A DNA stretch of 64,000 nucleotides from Amaranthus tricolor (GCF_026212465.1 NC_080049.1:24469730-24533729); one strand, 5' to 3'. Positions 25,219 through 53,155 are shown, counted from the stretch's first letter. Notes: a model not told the origin generated them from the sequence alone. Translations and numbers: made by a program.

Positions 25219-25619
25219 AGTTTTTGTATATGCAATCTCATAGTATATATACATTATTTGGGACCTCCTTAGAAAGAAAAAGTTACAGTTAAAATGGGAA
25301 GGGAGAATAATTTACAATCTCTTTATCCAATGTACAAATTAGTCATCGGAAAAACAAAATTTTTTTTATCTTGTTTCGTAAACTAGTCTTATCATTATAA
25401 AAAAAAAAAAGTAGAGTGATTGAAATTGGTGGAAAATATAAATGTATTAAACTAAAAGCTATTGAAATTATTGATTGTTATCTTTGTAACAATGAAACTA
25501 ATGTTGAAGGTTGGGTTAGCAAAATTTGCTGCTTCACGTTTGTAGCTGAACTTACAGATATTAATAATTTATTTCTTCTGGTTTGCATTCACCTCAGTAT
25601 ATATATTCTCAGTATATAT

Positions 25620-28600
25620 ATTATCATACCCAGTGTATCCTACTCATAAAAAATTATGATCAGGGTCTGGGAAGAAAAGAACGACGACAGCTCATACCCA
25701 TAGAGGAGAATGCGGTCAAAGAGTCCATCCGCTCGAGAAAGGTCTTTAAAGAGAGAGAAACCTGCAACTTATAAAAAAATGAATAGAATACGTACAAATA
25801 ACTAAAAATAAAGATAAAAGTAAAGAATGAGGTAAAGAGCGATAAATAAAGGCAATGAGCAATAACAAACAATGGGTAAAAGCGACGGGTTTAGTAATCT
25901 AAAAGACGTGGATAAGGGGCCGCCAACTGCCCCTATTCCTGGTCAGAACCTTGGAGAGGTGAATTTCATGCATGTCACTTTTAATCTGTTCTTCACACGT
26001 TCTCCTAGGTCTTCCTCGACTTCTCTTGCTCTCCACTATGATGCATTTGATCCTTCTTACTGGGGCGTCATGTGTCTTTCTTTGCACATGCCCAAACCAT
26101 TTGAACTTGTCCTCCCGCATCTTTGCGAAGACAGGTGCAACCCCTAACTTCTCCCTAAACTCCTGGTTTCTTATCCTATCTAGAGATGGCAATGGGTATT
26201 GGACTCGACCCAAATCTGAGTTTGTTAAAATTTCACCGATCCGGATCCGAATCTTAGAAAAATGCCCGGACCCTGACCCGTGGATCCGGAGGACCCGTTT
26301 TTAATTTTATATATATATTAAATATACTTATTGGGCTAGCAACCTGATTTGGGCTATTTAAAAACCCAAGTAATTTTATAAACTTACTCTCCCAGTCTCC
26401 CTTATATTCTGTACGACAAATAACAATTCCTTACTCCCTTGACCCTTAGAGAAGATTCTTTTTCAAACGTACACAAACCCTAATCCCTAGCTCCAAGCGT
26501 CAGACCCCAAAATCCAATCACTCATCCTACGACGGTTGACATCCCTCTCTAACCACCCACAGCAGCACACCCGACCTCACGCCCCTCTCCCACCGCGACA
26601 GGCTCCTTCCCCACTCCTCACAGGCGGCGCATAGTGGTAATAAACCCCTAATCTTGATATTTTTCTACATTTCTGTTTTTTTATGTTGTTTTAATTATAT
26701 TGATTGTTGAGTTTACATTTCTCCATTCATTATATTTTTATGTTGAGTAGATTTATAACCTCTTTTGAATTTTTGATTTATGTTGAGTTGAGTTGTTTTG
26801 ATTGAATTTTTGATTTATGTTAAGTAGTTATTTCTTTTCATTTATGTTAAGTTCAGTTGTAATTTTTGATTTATTTTGATTGAGTTAATTTTTTTATTTT
26901 TTTTTATCACATTAAATCCAAAAATACAAAAAAAGCAAAATAATAAGTCAGAATCGTTTTGGACCCGGATCCAGTACCGGATCCGCAGTATCAACGGATC
27001 CAGATTTGGGTATTGCAAAACTAGACCCACGGATCCGGGTCCGGATCTTGGTCATGCTCTTGAAAACGGATGTGGATTCGGGTCCACCTAGACCCGATCC
27101 AGATCAGACCCGTTGCCATCCCTAATCCTATCAATCATAGTATTCCCACATATCCACCTCAGCATACGTATTTCTGTTACTTCCATCCTCTATTCGAAAA
27201 CCTTCTTTACGTGCCAACATTCTGTCCCATACAACTACGTCGGCCTAATTGCAACGCAGTAAAATTTACCTTTTAATCTCCTCGGGAACTTTTTATCACA
27301 AAACACCCCCGTTGTTGCTCGCCACTTAAGCCAACCTGTTTGTATACAATTAGTAACATCTCCTTCAATCTCCCCATTACTCTGAATAACATATCCCAAA
27401 TATTTGAACTTGAACGTACATGCAACAACTTCTCCCTCTATGGTCACCTCTAGCTCCCCTATCGATTCTGTCTCACTGAAATTGCATCGCAAGTATTTTT
27501 TCTTCGTACAACTTATGTACAACCCCTAACCCTCCAAGGCTTCCTTCCACTCTTCCAATTTACTATTAGCCTCCTCCTTGGTTTCTGCGACGAAAATTAT
27601 ATCGTCGGCGAAAAGCATGCACCATGGTACAGATTCCCAGATGGATTTAGAGATTTCCTCCATAATGACCGTAAAAATGAAAGGACTTAGTGTTGATCCC
27701 TAATGTAGTCCCACTTTAATTGGGAAAGACTCTATCATACCCATCGGTGTATGTATGTATATTAGTCGACATTCTGTTACATGTCCTGTATTACCTCAAT
27801 GTACCTTCGTGAAATACCTCTATTCTTGAGCCTATCTCAAACGATACTTCGTGGTATGCTATGATACGCTTTCTCCTAGTCAATGAACACCATATGTAAA
27901 TCATTCTTTCGCTCCCTATACTTTTCCACCAGTCTCCTCAAAAGATGAATTGCCTCGGTGGTTGATCTTTCCGGCATGAATCTGAATTGGTTCTCTCTAA
28001 TTACCGTCTCTCGTTTAATTCTTTTCTCAATCACTCTTTCCCACAGTTTCATAGTGTGGCTTAGAAGTTTGATCCTTCTATAGTTCCCGCATACTTGTGC
28101 ATCACCCTTGTTTTTAAACAGTGGGATAAGTGTGCTAACCCTCCATTCTTCTGGCATCTTACTAGACCTTAAGATGACATTAAAAAGGTTAGTAAGCCAA
28201 TGAATTCCCTCCTCTCCTAAACCCCTCCACACCTCAATTGGAATGTTATCAGGTCCAACTGGCTTTGATCTCCCCCCCACCCCCTTCCCTCATTTTTTTG
28301 AGAGCTTCTCCTACTTCCGCCATGGTAATATTAATAATCGACCCATGATCCTGTGTTCTTTGGAAGTTTGAAGTTTGTCGAATTTTCTCCTTTAGACCCC
28401 TAGTCTCATTGAGCAGTTGGGAAAAATATTGATGCCATCTCATTTTGATGTCCTTTTGTCCAAGGAGTAGTCGTCCACCTTCATCTTTAATGAACTCCAC
28501 TGTCCCTAAGTCCTATCCTCCTCTTCTGTGCAAGCTATGAGCTCCTTAAATCTCCTGTTTTGTCCTTTATCTTCTTTTGCACTTCTTCGTTCCACCACCA

Positions 28601-28800
28601 CGACTCTTTGTACACCTTAGGTTTGCCCGTCGACACCCCTAATGTCTCCTTTGCCACCTTTCGAATGGTTTCCGCCATGGTCCCCCACATTTGATTTGCA
28701 TCGTCTGATATACTTGGGTAGCCCGACGTCTTTATCTTGTTTGATAAGTTTGCGACTATATCCCCTTTAAGTCTACCTCACATGATCGTTTGCCTGACCT
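25620..28800 (-). pseudogene. 5'-truncated RTE-type LINE with reverse transcriptase, interrupted by a hAT
   Basis: On the - strand, from about 28800 down: a GDIVANLSNKIKTSG-like end of the endonuclease side, KVYKESWWWNEEVQKKIKD, then RT blocks at 28280-27876 (GPDNIPIEVWRGLGEEGIHW, NYRRIKLLSHTMKLWERVIE, ENQFRFMPERSTTEAI, DLHMVFID). The catalytic FADD motif follows at 27601-27612, then CTFKFKYLGYVIQSNG near 27400 and, beyond the hAT at 26181-27124, the C-terminal KFKWFGHVQRKTHDAPVRR (about 26080-26120). Several stops and frame changes separate the blocks, so it is inactive. The endonuclease domain is mostly missing, the usual 5' truncation of LINEs. The 3' end near 25620 matches the fragment at 21293-21690. 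Confidence 0.88.
26181..27124. mobile_element. hAT MITE nested in the LINE
   Basis: The ends TAGAGATGGCAATGGGT and CGTTGCCATCCCTA are inverted repeats. The 8-bp duplications ATCCTATC (26173-26180 and 27125-27132) are perfect. Subterminal GATCCGGA/ACCCG words occur at both ends. The interior (26390-26640) includes a CCCTAATCCC and CCACCCACAGCAGC segment unlike the ends and of unknown origin. Length is 944 bp. Confidence 0.93.
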
Positions 28801-29401
28801 TTATCTTCTTCTCGCAAATCTTTCTCCTCGTACGAATCTTTCAATATATATATTCACTTCGTTTCTTAAAGAAGTTCTGATTTGTCATTTTTGGTGTTTC
28901 ATATGTTGTTTTCATAAAGAATCTTTCTATTTATATCACAAATTTTTGAAAATAATAACCTTGTTCCTTCTCATTTAATAATTCTTATCGTCCCTACTAT
29001 CTTCCACTAACTTCATTTTAACGTTTTTATATTTCTTATGGTCCTCACATATTTTCCACTAATATAAAAAAAATTATTAGTTGTGGTTCCTATATTTTTT
29101 TTTTCACTAACTTTCCTTTAATATTTTTTTAATGCTTATAGCTTCCTCTTTTCCTTCAGCAAATTTATTCAATAAAATTATATATCCATTATCTAAAAGA
29201 TTCTATTTATCTTGATTCCCGTGAACACTCATTGTGGAATTTTCATTAAGGACCGGAGGAAGTATATAAATAGAAAGTGATGAGTCTTGAGCACAATCAA
29301 TAATGTCAATAGTATTTTAAAAATGTGCTTAATTAGGTTTGAACCAAGTCTATGTTGACACATTGCAAAGCTCGTACTAACTTAATCAGACTGTGGGTGC
29401 G

Positions 29402-29467
<66 letters not shown>

Positions 29468-30098
29468 CAAGTTGAACTAATATTTTGTTCAATAAAAATC
29501 ATCTCATAAATGTATTTGAAGTAAGCAAAATTCTAATGGAACTAGTGTCTACCCCACTATAGAATAAATTGGGATCAAAGATCGATATATTATAAAAATT
29601 TGGAAAATTTTTGGAAGATGCTTTATGTAAAATAATTTATTTTTTCTTTTATTTCATCATGACAATATTTATACTTTGAATATTAATTGATGCATTTTTG
29701 TTTGGTACGCTGATTATGGTCTTGTCAATTTCTTGAAAATTGATATCAAGGCTAAGAGAGAAGTTTCCTATTGACTAGTCTTGCACATTAAGGGGCTTAA
29801 TGCTCTGAAATGAAAAGGGGTAGTCTCTTTGAAATAATACATGGAGCTTAGACCACTTGGAAATTATCCAGAGGGGTAAACATTAATTAATTATTCATTC
29901 TCTAAGCTCTATAAGTTAGATGTCCATTGTCCACAAAACTCTAATTTTTTGAAAACTCGAACAAAAAGAACATAAAAGTGATAAGCTACCTCTGTTATTT
30001 CCACGTCAATTCATTCAAACACAAGTTAGTCTCACTCAATAAATTTACCATTTGAGTACCGTTTGCTTTGTATCTCTTTTAGAGTTAATCAAGATTAT
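28801..30098. other. AT-rich spacer with a (TA)n tract
   Basis: Only a (TA)n run at 29405-29464 stands out. No gene or element ends were recognised. Confidence 0.5.
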
Positions 30099-30752
30099 TT
30101 ATGGGCGTTGTTATTGAACCGTAAGGGTCTAGGCTCAACCCGCCCTAATTTAAAGATTTAGATCCATCTATTTTTGAATTTTAAGGGTCCGGGTCGGATC
30201 TAGGTCTATGAACTTAGAGTCCGGTTCTACACTTTTGAAACCCAAATTCGATCCAAATTTGACCCATTAGAACCTTAATTTTACATTTATTTTTTTTAAA
30301 AAATTATATAAAAATATCATGTGTATTTGTTTATTTGATTTGGAATTAATTAGTCAGTTTTTATAATTTTAAAAGTGGTTGTTGTATTTGTTTCTTGAAA
30401 ATCAAAAGACTTGATGAGTACTTAGGTTTAAGAAGTTGAATGGTTGAAAATTTCGCATATTTGATCTATCAAATAGTATTAACTATTAGAAAATTCTTAT
30501 TGATTAAAAATATATAATTTTATACGAATGAACAAAAGTTGCATAAAATATTCTTTTATGTGTTTTTTGAAAAAAAAAAGTAAAAATAGATTTAGACTAT
30601 GATCTAGATCCGCTAAAACCTAAGGGTCTAAGTCTAGATTCAAATTTTCTAGACCTTAAGGATCTGAATTCGAATCTAAAACTAATAAAAAATATAAGGT
30701 TTAAATCTGAGATCAACTGGACCCGACCTAGATTCCACTCATACCCATCCTT
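30099..30752. mobile_element. Degenerate hAT-like element with ACCCG words
   Basis: The ends are TTATGGGCGTTG and CATACCCATCCTT, weak inverted repeats. The flanks are AAGATTAT (30091-30098) and AAGATCAT (30753-30760), an 8-bp duplication with one difference. Subterminal GGGTCCGGGTCGGATC and AGACCTTAAGGATC wording is like the other hATs. It is probably an older member of the group. Confidence 0.65.
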
Positions 30753-30975
30753 AAGATCATTAACCAAGTTGGTTTGAAATTAATGTCTTTCGTTTCAATG
30801 CCCACCAAACCAAGCAATTTCATCACACACAAGGAAACTTGTCTTTTTCTTTAGTTCGTGATCATCATTAAAATTATTGTCAAGTTCTTCATCTACTTGA
30901 AGGGTTAAGAAAAAGGTTGTTATTCTAAGTTCAACAATTTAATTGGTACTTTTTATTGTAAGGTCTAATTAGACC

Positions 30976-30976
<1 letters not shown>

Positions 30977-31032
<56 letters not shown>

Positions 31033-31033
31033 C
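30977..31033. repeat. (TTA)n microsatellite
   Basis: About 57 bp of TTA. Confidence 0.97.
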
Positions 31034-31692
31034 TATTTTTTACGAACTTAAAAATTTGTAATGATCGTATTTGGGACTAAAATGAACTTAAGAAAAATAA
31101 ATTTAAATTTTCTATATACAAGATTAATATTCCGCATTATCGGAAGCCTTAATTCTTTCAAGGTAACAATTGAATTGAGTATCACTTGATTGTATCGAGA
31201 TCATGCATGGAATGTTCTTTTAAGAATAATTACCACATTCATGATCAGATCCTTCACAAATCGTTGATTTTTATTATTTTTTCTAAATTTTAATTTTAAA
31301 ATCACGATGAACAGGAGCATGTGAGGGCACTTATGGAGTATATAACATTTTAATTCGAGTAATAACATGAAAAGATTTCATAGGGGTAAATTTATAGTAG
31401 TTGGTTTTTAAATTCAATCACTACAATAATGCAATTTCCATCGTTTATTATTCTAACATAAACTCTAAGCTATTTGATTTTTATTAATTAAATATGATTA
31501 AAATGCAAAAAAAAATATATAAATTACAAACAACTTCCAAATAAATTTATTTCTTTAACATAAATTAGTACTGAATATTTTTTAGTTATCATCAAAAACC
31601 TCAAACTTAACATTATTGCTATAGAATAAATTATATGTCAAGAAACCAATTCAACTAAAAGTTTAAACTGATAAATGAGCCCTAAAAATATA

Positions 31693-31933
31693 CTCCCTCC
31701 TATTTTTAGAGAATAAGACATTTAAATTTTGCACCAAAACCAAGAAAGGGTGGGGGACCACTTAAAAGTATGTGGAATAACTCTCTTTTTCTATAAAGGA
31801 CATTGATATTTATGTGTTATTGTATTGTTGTAGTAAGGGTAAAAGGGTAAAAAAATAACAAAAATAGAAATGGGACATTTTCAGTGAATTGACCCAACAA
31901 AAAAATATCTCATCCTCTATGAATAGGAGGGAG
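31693..31933. mobile_element. Stowaway-like MITE, second subfamily
   Basis: The ends CTCCCTCCTATTTTTAGA and CTATGAATAGGAGGGAG sit beside TA. The interior (GGGTGGGGGACCACTT, GGGTAAAAGGGTAAAA) differs from the copies at 14728 and 23390. Confidence 0.8.
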
Positions 31934-32644
31934 TATTATACACTTTTTAACAATTATAATTTCATATTTTTTTTAGTTAAATTTAAATTTATTATAGTTG
32001 TTAATTTTACAGCTAACAACTATAAAATTACACGGTTATATACACCCAAAAATAATTAACTAGAATTTGTCTGCGTATTCCAGAGGACATGCATATATAT
32101 GTAGAAGTACAACATGTCATGAGTTCCATACTTGCTCAGAAAACTTTTCATTTACTTTTGAAGAATGTTTATACAATTAATTATTCATTTTGTCTGAAAA
32201 TTTTGATGGGCTAAATGGAAGAATGTGGCGTATTTGCTGCTACTGTCGCTCCCACGCATCCAACCAATATATTTTATGATCTCAATCCCAATTCCCATTC
32301 CAAATTCTTTGTAAGAACCCTAATTCAACCAACTACTTAAAAAAAAATTAGGTATAACTAATGTAGAGGCTTAATAGTTTAACACAAATTCTTACTTGAA
32401 ACCATCTTTACAAAAGACGTCTTAAGTTTGGGCCAGCCTAATTTTAAATTAAAAAAAAAAAAAAAAAAACTAAACTCTAAACAATGCTTTTTAACTTCCA
32501 TTTTTAATTTTTCTTTTTCTTTTTTCTGACAAAATTACTCATCTTTCTCTCTTAAACTCCATTTGTGGTTTTCTATCTCCATTTTTCTCTCTCGAACTTC
32601 ATTGTTGTTTATTCTCTGTTTATCTTCTTCAACATTTGCAAAAC
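31934..32644. other. AT-rich spacer, nothing recognised
   Basis: A run of A at about 32451-32469 and pyrimidine-rich text at 32500-32620 were seen. There is no supported gene. Confidence 0.45.
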
Positions 32645-32809
32645 CAGGACCGACCCTAAGCAATGGCAAGGCGTGCCTACGCCCATGGCCCCCTATAAAT
32701 TTTAGTTTTCAATTAGTGCTAAGGTTCAAAATTTTCTATGTATACAATAGTTTAGGGGCTCATAAATAATTTTTCACCCCGGGCCCCTAAAAACCTAGGG
32801 CCGACCCTG
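32645..32809. mobile_element. 165-bp hAT-like MITE
   Basis: The ends are CAGGACCGACCCTAAG and CTAGGGCCGACCCTG, inverted repeats. The flanks are TGCAAAAC (32637-32644) and TGCAAAAG (32810-32817), an 8-bp duplication with one difference. Confidence 0.75.
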
Positions 32810-33017
32810 TGCAAAAGCATCAAAATTATGTATTTATACTTCATCATTTTTGTTTTTAAAGCTTTCATTTTCATTTTTTTTGGGTTGATTGTATTATACA
32901 TTAGTTGGATTTACAATTTTCTGATTTTTTTTAAAAAAATAAGCTTCATCAATGGTGTAAATAGTGATGTTGAAAAAGACATTAATGTCTATTGTTTGAG
33001 GGAAATTATAAAAGCAA

Positions 33018-33250
33018 TTGTGGTTATAATATAATATATTGGGAGTTATAACATAATATATTTGTAATTATAACATAATATATTTGAGGTTACAACCATA
33101 TATTTGAAGTTATAACATAATATAGTTGGGGCTATAACAAAATATATAATTGTCGTTGTAACGTAATAGATTTAGGTTTATAACAGTATATATTTGTGAT
33201 ATAATATTATAATTGCGGTTATAACATAATAGATTTGGATTTAAACAGTA
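33018..33250. repeat. Degenerate tandem repeat of GTTATAACATAATATATTTG
   Basis: About eight or nine units of roughly 25-28 bp carry the core TTATAACATAATATATT, with drift between units. The origin is unknown. Confidence 0.75.
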
Positions 33251-36200
33251 GTTTTTTTAAATTATGATATTTACTAAAGAAGGAAAGTGGGTTGAGCTCT
33301 TAAAAGCCGTTTTAAAAAAAAACGATCTCTCATGAGCGAGCCTGATCGTTTAATCGTCCTCCTACTTCTGGAGTTCTAGTATATAATCAATCACTCACAT
33401 CTAAGAATTCTTTAGAATTTTAATATCATAGTTTAAACATCTAAAATATGTAAAAAAAAATACTAAATATACAAGTAGATATCAAAACAAATATCGATAC
33501 ATAAGTTGCTGTAGAAAATTCGACAGACTTGTACGTATTTGTTACAATGAATATCCCAAAATTTCAAATCTACTTAAAAGGTTATCCTGTAAATTTAAAA
33601 CCAATATTTCAAATCAACTAGCCAGTGACAAAAGAACCGAACATTTTAAAAACCAAATCACATCATAGGGTTGAATTATTCTCAATTAATCCAAATAAAT
33701 ATAAAAAAAATATTAAAATAAATTTGAATAAAATATTTAGTATGTTTGGATGAGATTACTTTGCTGATTTTAGATCTTTGTGCTTTTAACTACCATTCAC
33801 TTTTTTAGTCTCAAAATTTGTCCTTCAACCAGTTCAAAAATACAAAATCACATAGACAATTTACGTTGAGTATACTTTTATATGGCTTAAATTTAGTAAT
33901 TACATTTATATATAGTTATGTACTTGATACAATTTCTTGGTTTTAAATATAAATCTTAAGTGATTGATTCCTCGGACAACCGATTACTCGGTCGTAGAGG
34001 TTTGAGGTTGTCACCCAAAGTTGTAGCACTTATAAGCATGTCAAGCCGATCTCGTCATGATTGCATACTGCATCGAAAAATGACCAGCATGCACACTTTC
34101 AGGGTCATACAAAAAGGCTACCATTTTGGAAATGGTACTTTTCGTCTACGTGTTTCCTACATTCTACCCCACATAGATGTACCCGTATGTCCCTTACTGC
34201 ATTGATCTTTCATTTTTCCTATTGTTTTTCGTAAAATTCTTCGTTTTCTTTTATTTCTCTACATTTGTTTATATCTTTTAATCATGGCTAAAAACAACTT
34301 TCACTTCCGGTTCATTCACAACTTGAATATAATTCTATGATGGTATTGATTTATACTTGATTATATTCTCTTTGTAATCTAATCTTTAATCGATAATTCT
34401 TAGTTCTTGATTTAATGTTCCTTTTAGTCTTGCCTAGATAGAAGTTAAAGCATTCAATCATTTATATATTCACAATAATTATTTTTGAAGAGAGTGCGCA
34501 TTTTCTTTATTAACGTAATCAATAAATTTCAACATGCAATACCACATTTAAAAAGATAAAATTATTGTGATTAGTTCTATCTAATCTATGAACCCTGTAG
34601 GTCGCAATAATTTTAATTATTAATTAATTATAAATAGTACACAATTTGTACTAGAGCTCTCTAATTCCTTTTGCATATATACATACTTTATATGTGAGAA
34701 ATAATATTTCCAATGGGCTGAATTTTCCTACATAGCTCATTTATTGTTGAATTAGTTACGACTTATTATAAATATCAGCATATACACTTTAAAAGCTAAA
34801 AAAATACCATTTTAAAATCATATAGCGATGAAAGCTAGAAAGGGATCTAATGACTTATTAAGTATACATATCTTTTTTAATTCATCGATTTAAGATAAAT
34901 CATCCTAATATTTATTTTCTCTACTATTTTAATCCTTAACCTAAATTTTTAACCATTATTTGCTCTAACACTACTTCATATGAATATGAAGTGAAGTATA
35001 AATTAACGGAGTCATTACAATATATAATTTGGATGCTAAAGCATCATTTGAATATGCAGTACGGCCATAGTAATATGAAAAAGTTGATGAAATATGAATA
35101 CCCGCAAGGATTTGCTGCAAAATTGATAAAGTTGAAATAAGTTAGATGGTTGAAGTCTTACTATGGAGTGTGAAATATCTTATTGGCCAATTTAAACTTA
35201 TTTTGATATAAATAGAAGATTAGATGGTTAAACCATCTAATGGTAATGTTTGGTAAATTAGCAGGTTGAAAAAGTTTATTGTTATAAATAAACTGTTTTT
35301 GAACAGGCTGCTTATAGTAGTAGGTTCAAAATCAGCGGGTCAAACCAGTTAATACAATCAACTGGACAAATCAACCACTACATAATCAGCGGGTCAGACC
35401 GGTTAATAAAATCAACTGGTAAAATCTACTATTGTACGTAATCAGCTATCAGCTATCAGCTATCGATTAGTCATTTGCCAAATACTTCTTGTGCAATCTA
35501 TATGCCATTTAACGGCCACATCTAACCTGAATATAAGGCAAAGATGGCGTAGAATAAGTTCCTCATTGTGATTGATTTGATTTCTAATAATAAGATTGGT
35601 TTGTTTTTGCTGTTATTGATAGTGATGCATTTAACTGATCTATTTTGTGTTCTGTTGTCAGTACAATGAAAGTGAACGACCCATATTATTAGGCCATAGG
35701 AAAAATTCGGTTACCTTTTTAACTACTTAATTAACTTTTCATTAAGTAAAAATAATTAATTAATAATTAAATAGGTAGAGATTAAACACTTGTGGAGTTG
35801 TGCCTAGAACATTAAACTTAATGAAGTCCGTCTTTGCTGCATAGCTATTGTGTATTTATGAATTAACTTTTATTTAAACGAATTAGAAACGAGTTTATTG
35901 CAGGGTCTAGACTAGAAATTATTACCTAGCTCACTCAAATAATTCCACTATAAAAGTTAGCTTACTATCCACATACAATATTGTATGTATTACTAATTCG
36001 AGACCATTTGATAAAGGTTAGATGTAAGTCATCATCAAGTCCAAGAGACCATAGCTATCAACATTAACATCATATGGTCATATTAACAATTTAATGTCCC
36101 GCACAAAGTTAAAATTTACAGATGGATCATATCGTACCTCACCGAGGGAGAGGGCATGAGAAAAATGCACAATCAATTTAGACCATCAGGAAAAAAAGAG

Positions 36201-38170
36201 CCCCGTAAAAGAAGGCATAAATATCACCAAGATAACATGTGATAAGTTATCTGCAACACCATATTTATCTTTTAACTCTCAAAGAGCCTGTTGAATGGTC
36301 GTCATTCATTGTTTGTAATGTACATACATTATAGATGTTGACAACGGTTTGTCATACGTCACAAAAAATTGTTAATATATCGTTATTTGATTAAGAGTAT
36401 AATGGAAATGTTATAGTTTGATAACAATAATATGTAAATTGCATCTTTCTGTAAATTTTTATATATACTTTCGCAATTTGCTATTTGGTTGGTTTAGGTA
36501 TTAAATGACTATAATGATTATGAAAATTTATCTAATAATTTAGTTAAGAAAATTATTTGTTAAGATATATGATTATGTTTGCCCTAGGGTAATTCCTTTT
36601 TCTTCACAAAATTTATTTTCATCCATTACCATTAAGAAGAGGATATTATATGCTGATGGAAAATAAAAAAAAAAAAAAAAACGTGCATATTTAAAGATAC
36701 TACTCCAGTTATTTATTAGCATATCAGAATGGCATAGAACATTTCGTGAAAATTAACAATAAAATTTGTTCGATGTCGATGACAAGATGGTTTCAAGGAA
36801 ATTAATAAAGATTGGATGGAAACTATAAAGTTGCATAAAGCAAGACTAGCAAAAAACTAAGGACAACTAATATAAATAATCTTATATATGTCAACATAAT
36901 TAACTATATCTTTATATTTTTTGTTTATAGATATAATCTTATAGAATTAAGACTTAAGAACTTTTATTGACATTCTCTAATTTATCCCCGAGTTATGATG
37001 CTCTTTAGTTTAGCACAAAATTATAGGAGAATTTATAAAAACACATAATAAGGGGTGGAGGTGAAAAAGTGTAAAAGTTGGACATGCTTTTGCAATATGC
37101 TATCATTGAATAGGATAAAGCGGATTCAACAAGTAGGACAATTGTGAATAGAGAGGAAATTAAAGTCTAATAAAATGTAAAAATAAAAAAGAGATATTAA
37201 CAAAGGTTACTCACATCAAAAAAATTGCATAAACAAAAACATTAAGGATGTAACGTAATAAATTAGACATTATACTAATATTTATCACAAAACAATTTAA
37301 TGAAATGAGAATTGCAACCTTTATTTCTTATTTATTAAATAGCACACATTCAGATTATTTTGCCACATTTTATAGAATTACAGATTTACAAATTAAATAT
37401 CTTGCACCTAATTATATCTAAAATTAGGTGTTTTATTTGCACTTTTGAAATATTTTGGTATTATTTGTAAAATCAATTTCATAATAAACAAATACTAATA
37501 AATTTGAGTAATGATTTTATGTGTGATAATTTCATATAAATACATAAGAAAAACCTAGACTTATAGTGGTACCTACATACGTGTGCATCTTTAATTTCAT
37601 ATTAATTCATATAAATTAAAACATGTTTTTATATAAAACATTAATTATATGCAAATAATTATCAAGCCCTTTAAAATTATAAACAAACTTATCATCATTA
37701 CAATGAATTATGACCTTATACCAAACAAAGCTTCAAAATAAGATAATTAACAAAAAAAAAATAAGCAATTATTTGATGAACAAAAAAGAGAATTCATGAT
37801 ATTGAAAAGTAGATGAACAAAGTTAAAAGCTTATTTGAACATAAAGAAAGAATGAAAAAAAAGGGTGGGAGGCATCTCATCATCCTTATAAGAAGTAGTA
37901 TCTTTATTATAAGACTACTTTAAGAGAAGGGATGACCCAAGAAAGAGTAAAGAACAAAACCTAGAAGAAAAAGGTAGCACACTAGCTTAAAAAGCAAGAG
38001 GTTTTATGGGTATGTTTTTGTGAGTTGTTTCCTTGAATAGAGAGAAAGTTTACAAAGAAAGCTAGCAAATTACATTTAGTTTTAACAATTATAATTACTT
38101 CTATTCTATACCTCCTTCTTGGGATCTAAAAAGGATCTTATTTAAAACTACAATTATTTTTACTTTTGTT
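33251..38170. other. AT-rich intergenic region upstream of the bHLH gene
   Basis: No supported gene. The open frame at 33960-34205 has no recognisable domain. One MITE (35246-35482) is listed separately. The proximal promoter of the bHLH gene must lie in the last few hundred bases; CTTATAAGAAG at about 37886 and ATTATAAGAC near 37906 are possible TATA-type boxes, but the transcription start is not identifiable. Confidence 0.45.
35246..35482. mobile_element. MITE with TGTTTGGTAAATTAGC ends
   Basis: The left end is ATGTTTGGTAAATTAGC and the right end is GATTAGTCATTTGCCAAA, inverted. It contains a duplicated AATCAGCGGGTCA...AATCAACTGG block (about 35330-35365 and 35380-35415) and a triple CAGCTAT run. 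The target duplication is not clear. Confidence 0.6.
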
Positions 38171-51886
<13,716 letters not shown>

Positions 51887-53155
51887 AGTTTTATATTATT
51901 TAAAATCTATCTTGTTAGGCATATTTCCACTAATGAAAGTTAAGGAGGGAAAAAATTACATTATATTATACCCCATAAAAACATAATAAAACAATGTTAT
52001 TTTGTTTCTTCTTTAAGCCAAGTTAGGTCCAAGGGATTAGGAAAAAAAATGAAGTATTTATCACAAAAAGGAAGAATGTATGCCTTGATGTGATGAGGGA
52101 GCTTTTTGATTGAGTTCTCATGGTCTCTTTTTGTTTCAATTCCCATGTTTTTTTTTCCTTCTTCCTTGTGAATGGAGAAGGCAAAAATGTTAAGAACATT
52201 GCCTTTGTAATAGTTCAAATTAATAAATCATAGTTAAGAATTTGATTTTATATATGGTGTTACATTTTGAATATTTTTGTTGTAGAAACCTTTTATTTTG
52301 ACTTTAATACTTTCTATGGAATTTTAAACTTATTTTTCCTACTATATTATAACTAGATTTGTTTAAATTTAACCCGATCAAGCGATACCGAGTATGACTA
52401 GAGCTGATGCGAAATAATCCGAGTCTAAAAAAATCCAATTGTCAAGTGATACTCAAAATTTGACTATCCAAACACGAGGTGTATGTGTAGCTAACAGATC
52501 GAACATAAGGAAATTTAGATCCATGTTATTTACTATATTCTAATGGATATGTAGAAATAAAAATATTCAAGAATAAAGTGAAATACATTGATTGTAAACA
52601 AAGAAGATGTAAGTGATTTCTCATCGTTCATTAAATTATTGGCTTGAAAACATAATTAAACATGATTAAATCACATACTCGTATTTTATTAATTGACTTA
52701 ACAAACATTTATTTTAAATTTATCTTGAAATTAACTTACTCCTAAGCTCACAGTATTGTTTGATTAATTGGGTAAATAAAGATTTCATTCAAGATTATTA
52801 AACAATGATTTAAGTATAATTTATAATTCTATAAATAATTTCACAATAACAATGATTCAAGTATAGAATATAGATCCATAATTCCATAAATGATTATGAA
52901 GAAGAAATGAATCTAAACATGATCATAAACACGGTAGAATTATGAAAGAACATCAAAAAATTGTCCTAAATAATTCAATTTATTCTTCGTCTATTGTGAA
53001 TAGTTTTAATTAGTAATTATTTCTAAATAACCAAATCTTTGTATATTTTTGTTGATAACACCCCTTGCCACATTTTAACCAGCTATTATAAGTACCTACC
53101 ACCAAAGAGAAGTAGAATTAGATCAACGAAGAAACATAAGGTGAAAGAAAAAGTG
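51887..53155. other. 3' flank of the bHLH gene
   Basis: The first few hundred bases should hold the 3' UTR; AATAAA-like words occur near 52220. The rest is AT-rich spacer without recognised genes. The - strand frame at 51997-52218 has no recognisable domain. Confidence 0.45.

Noticed and set aside
33960..34205. A small gene of 81 codons
   Set aside because: No recognisable domain or splice context, no conserved motif, and surroundings without element ends. It is left as spacer.
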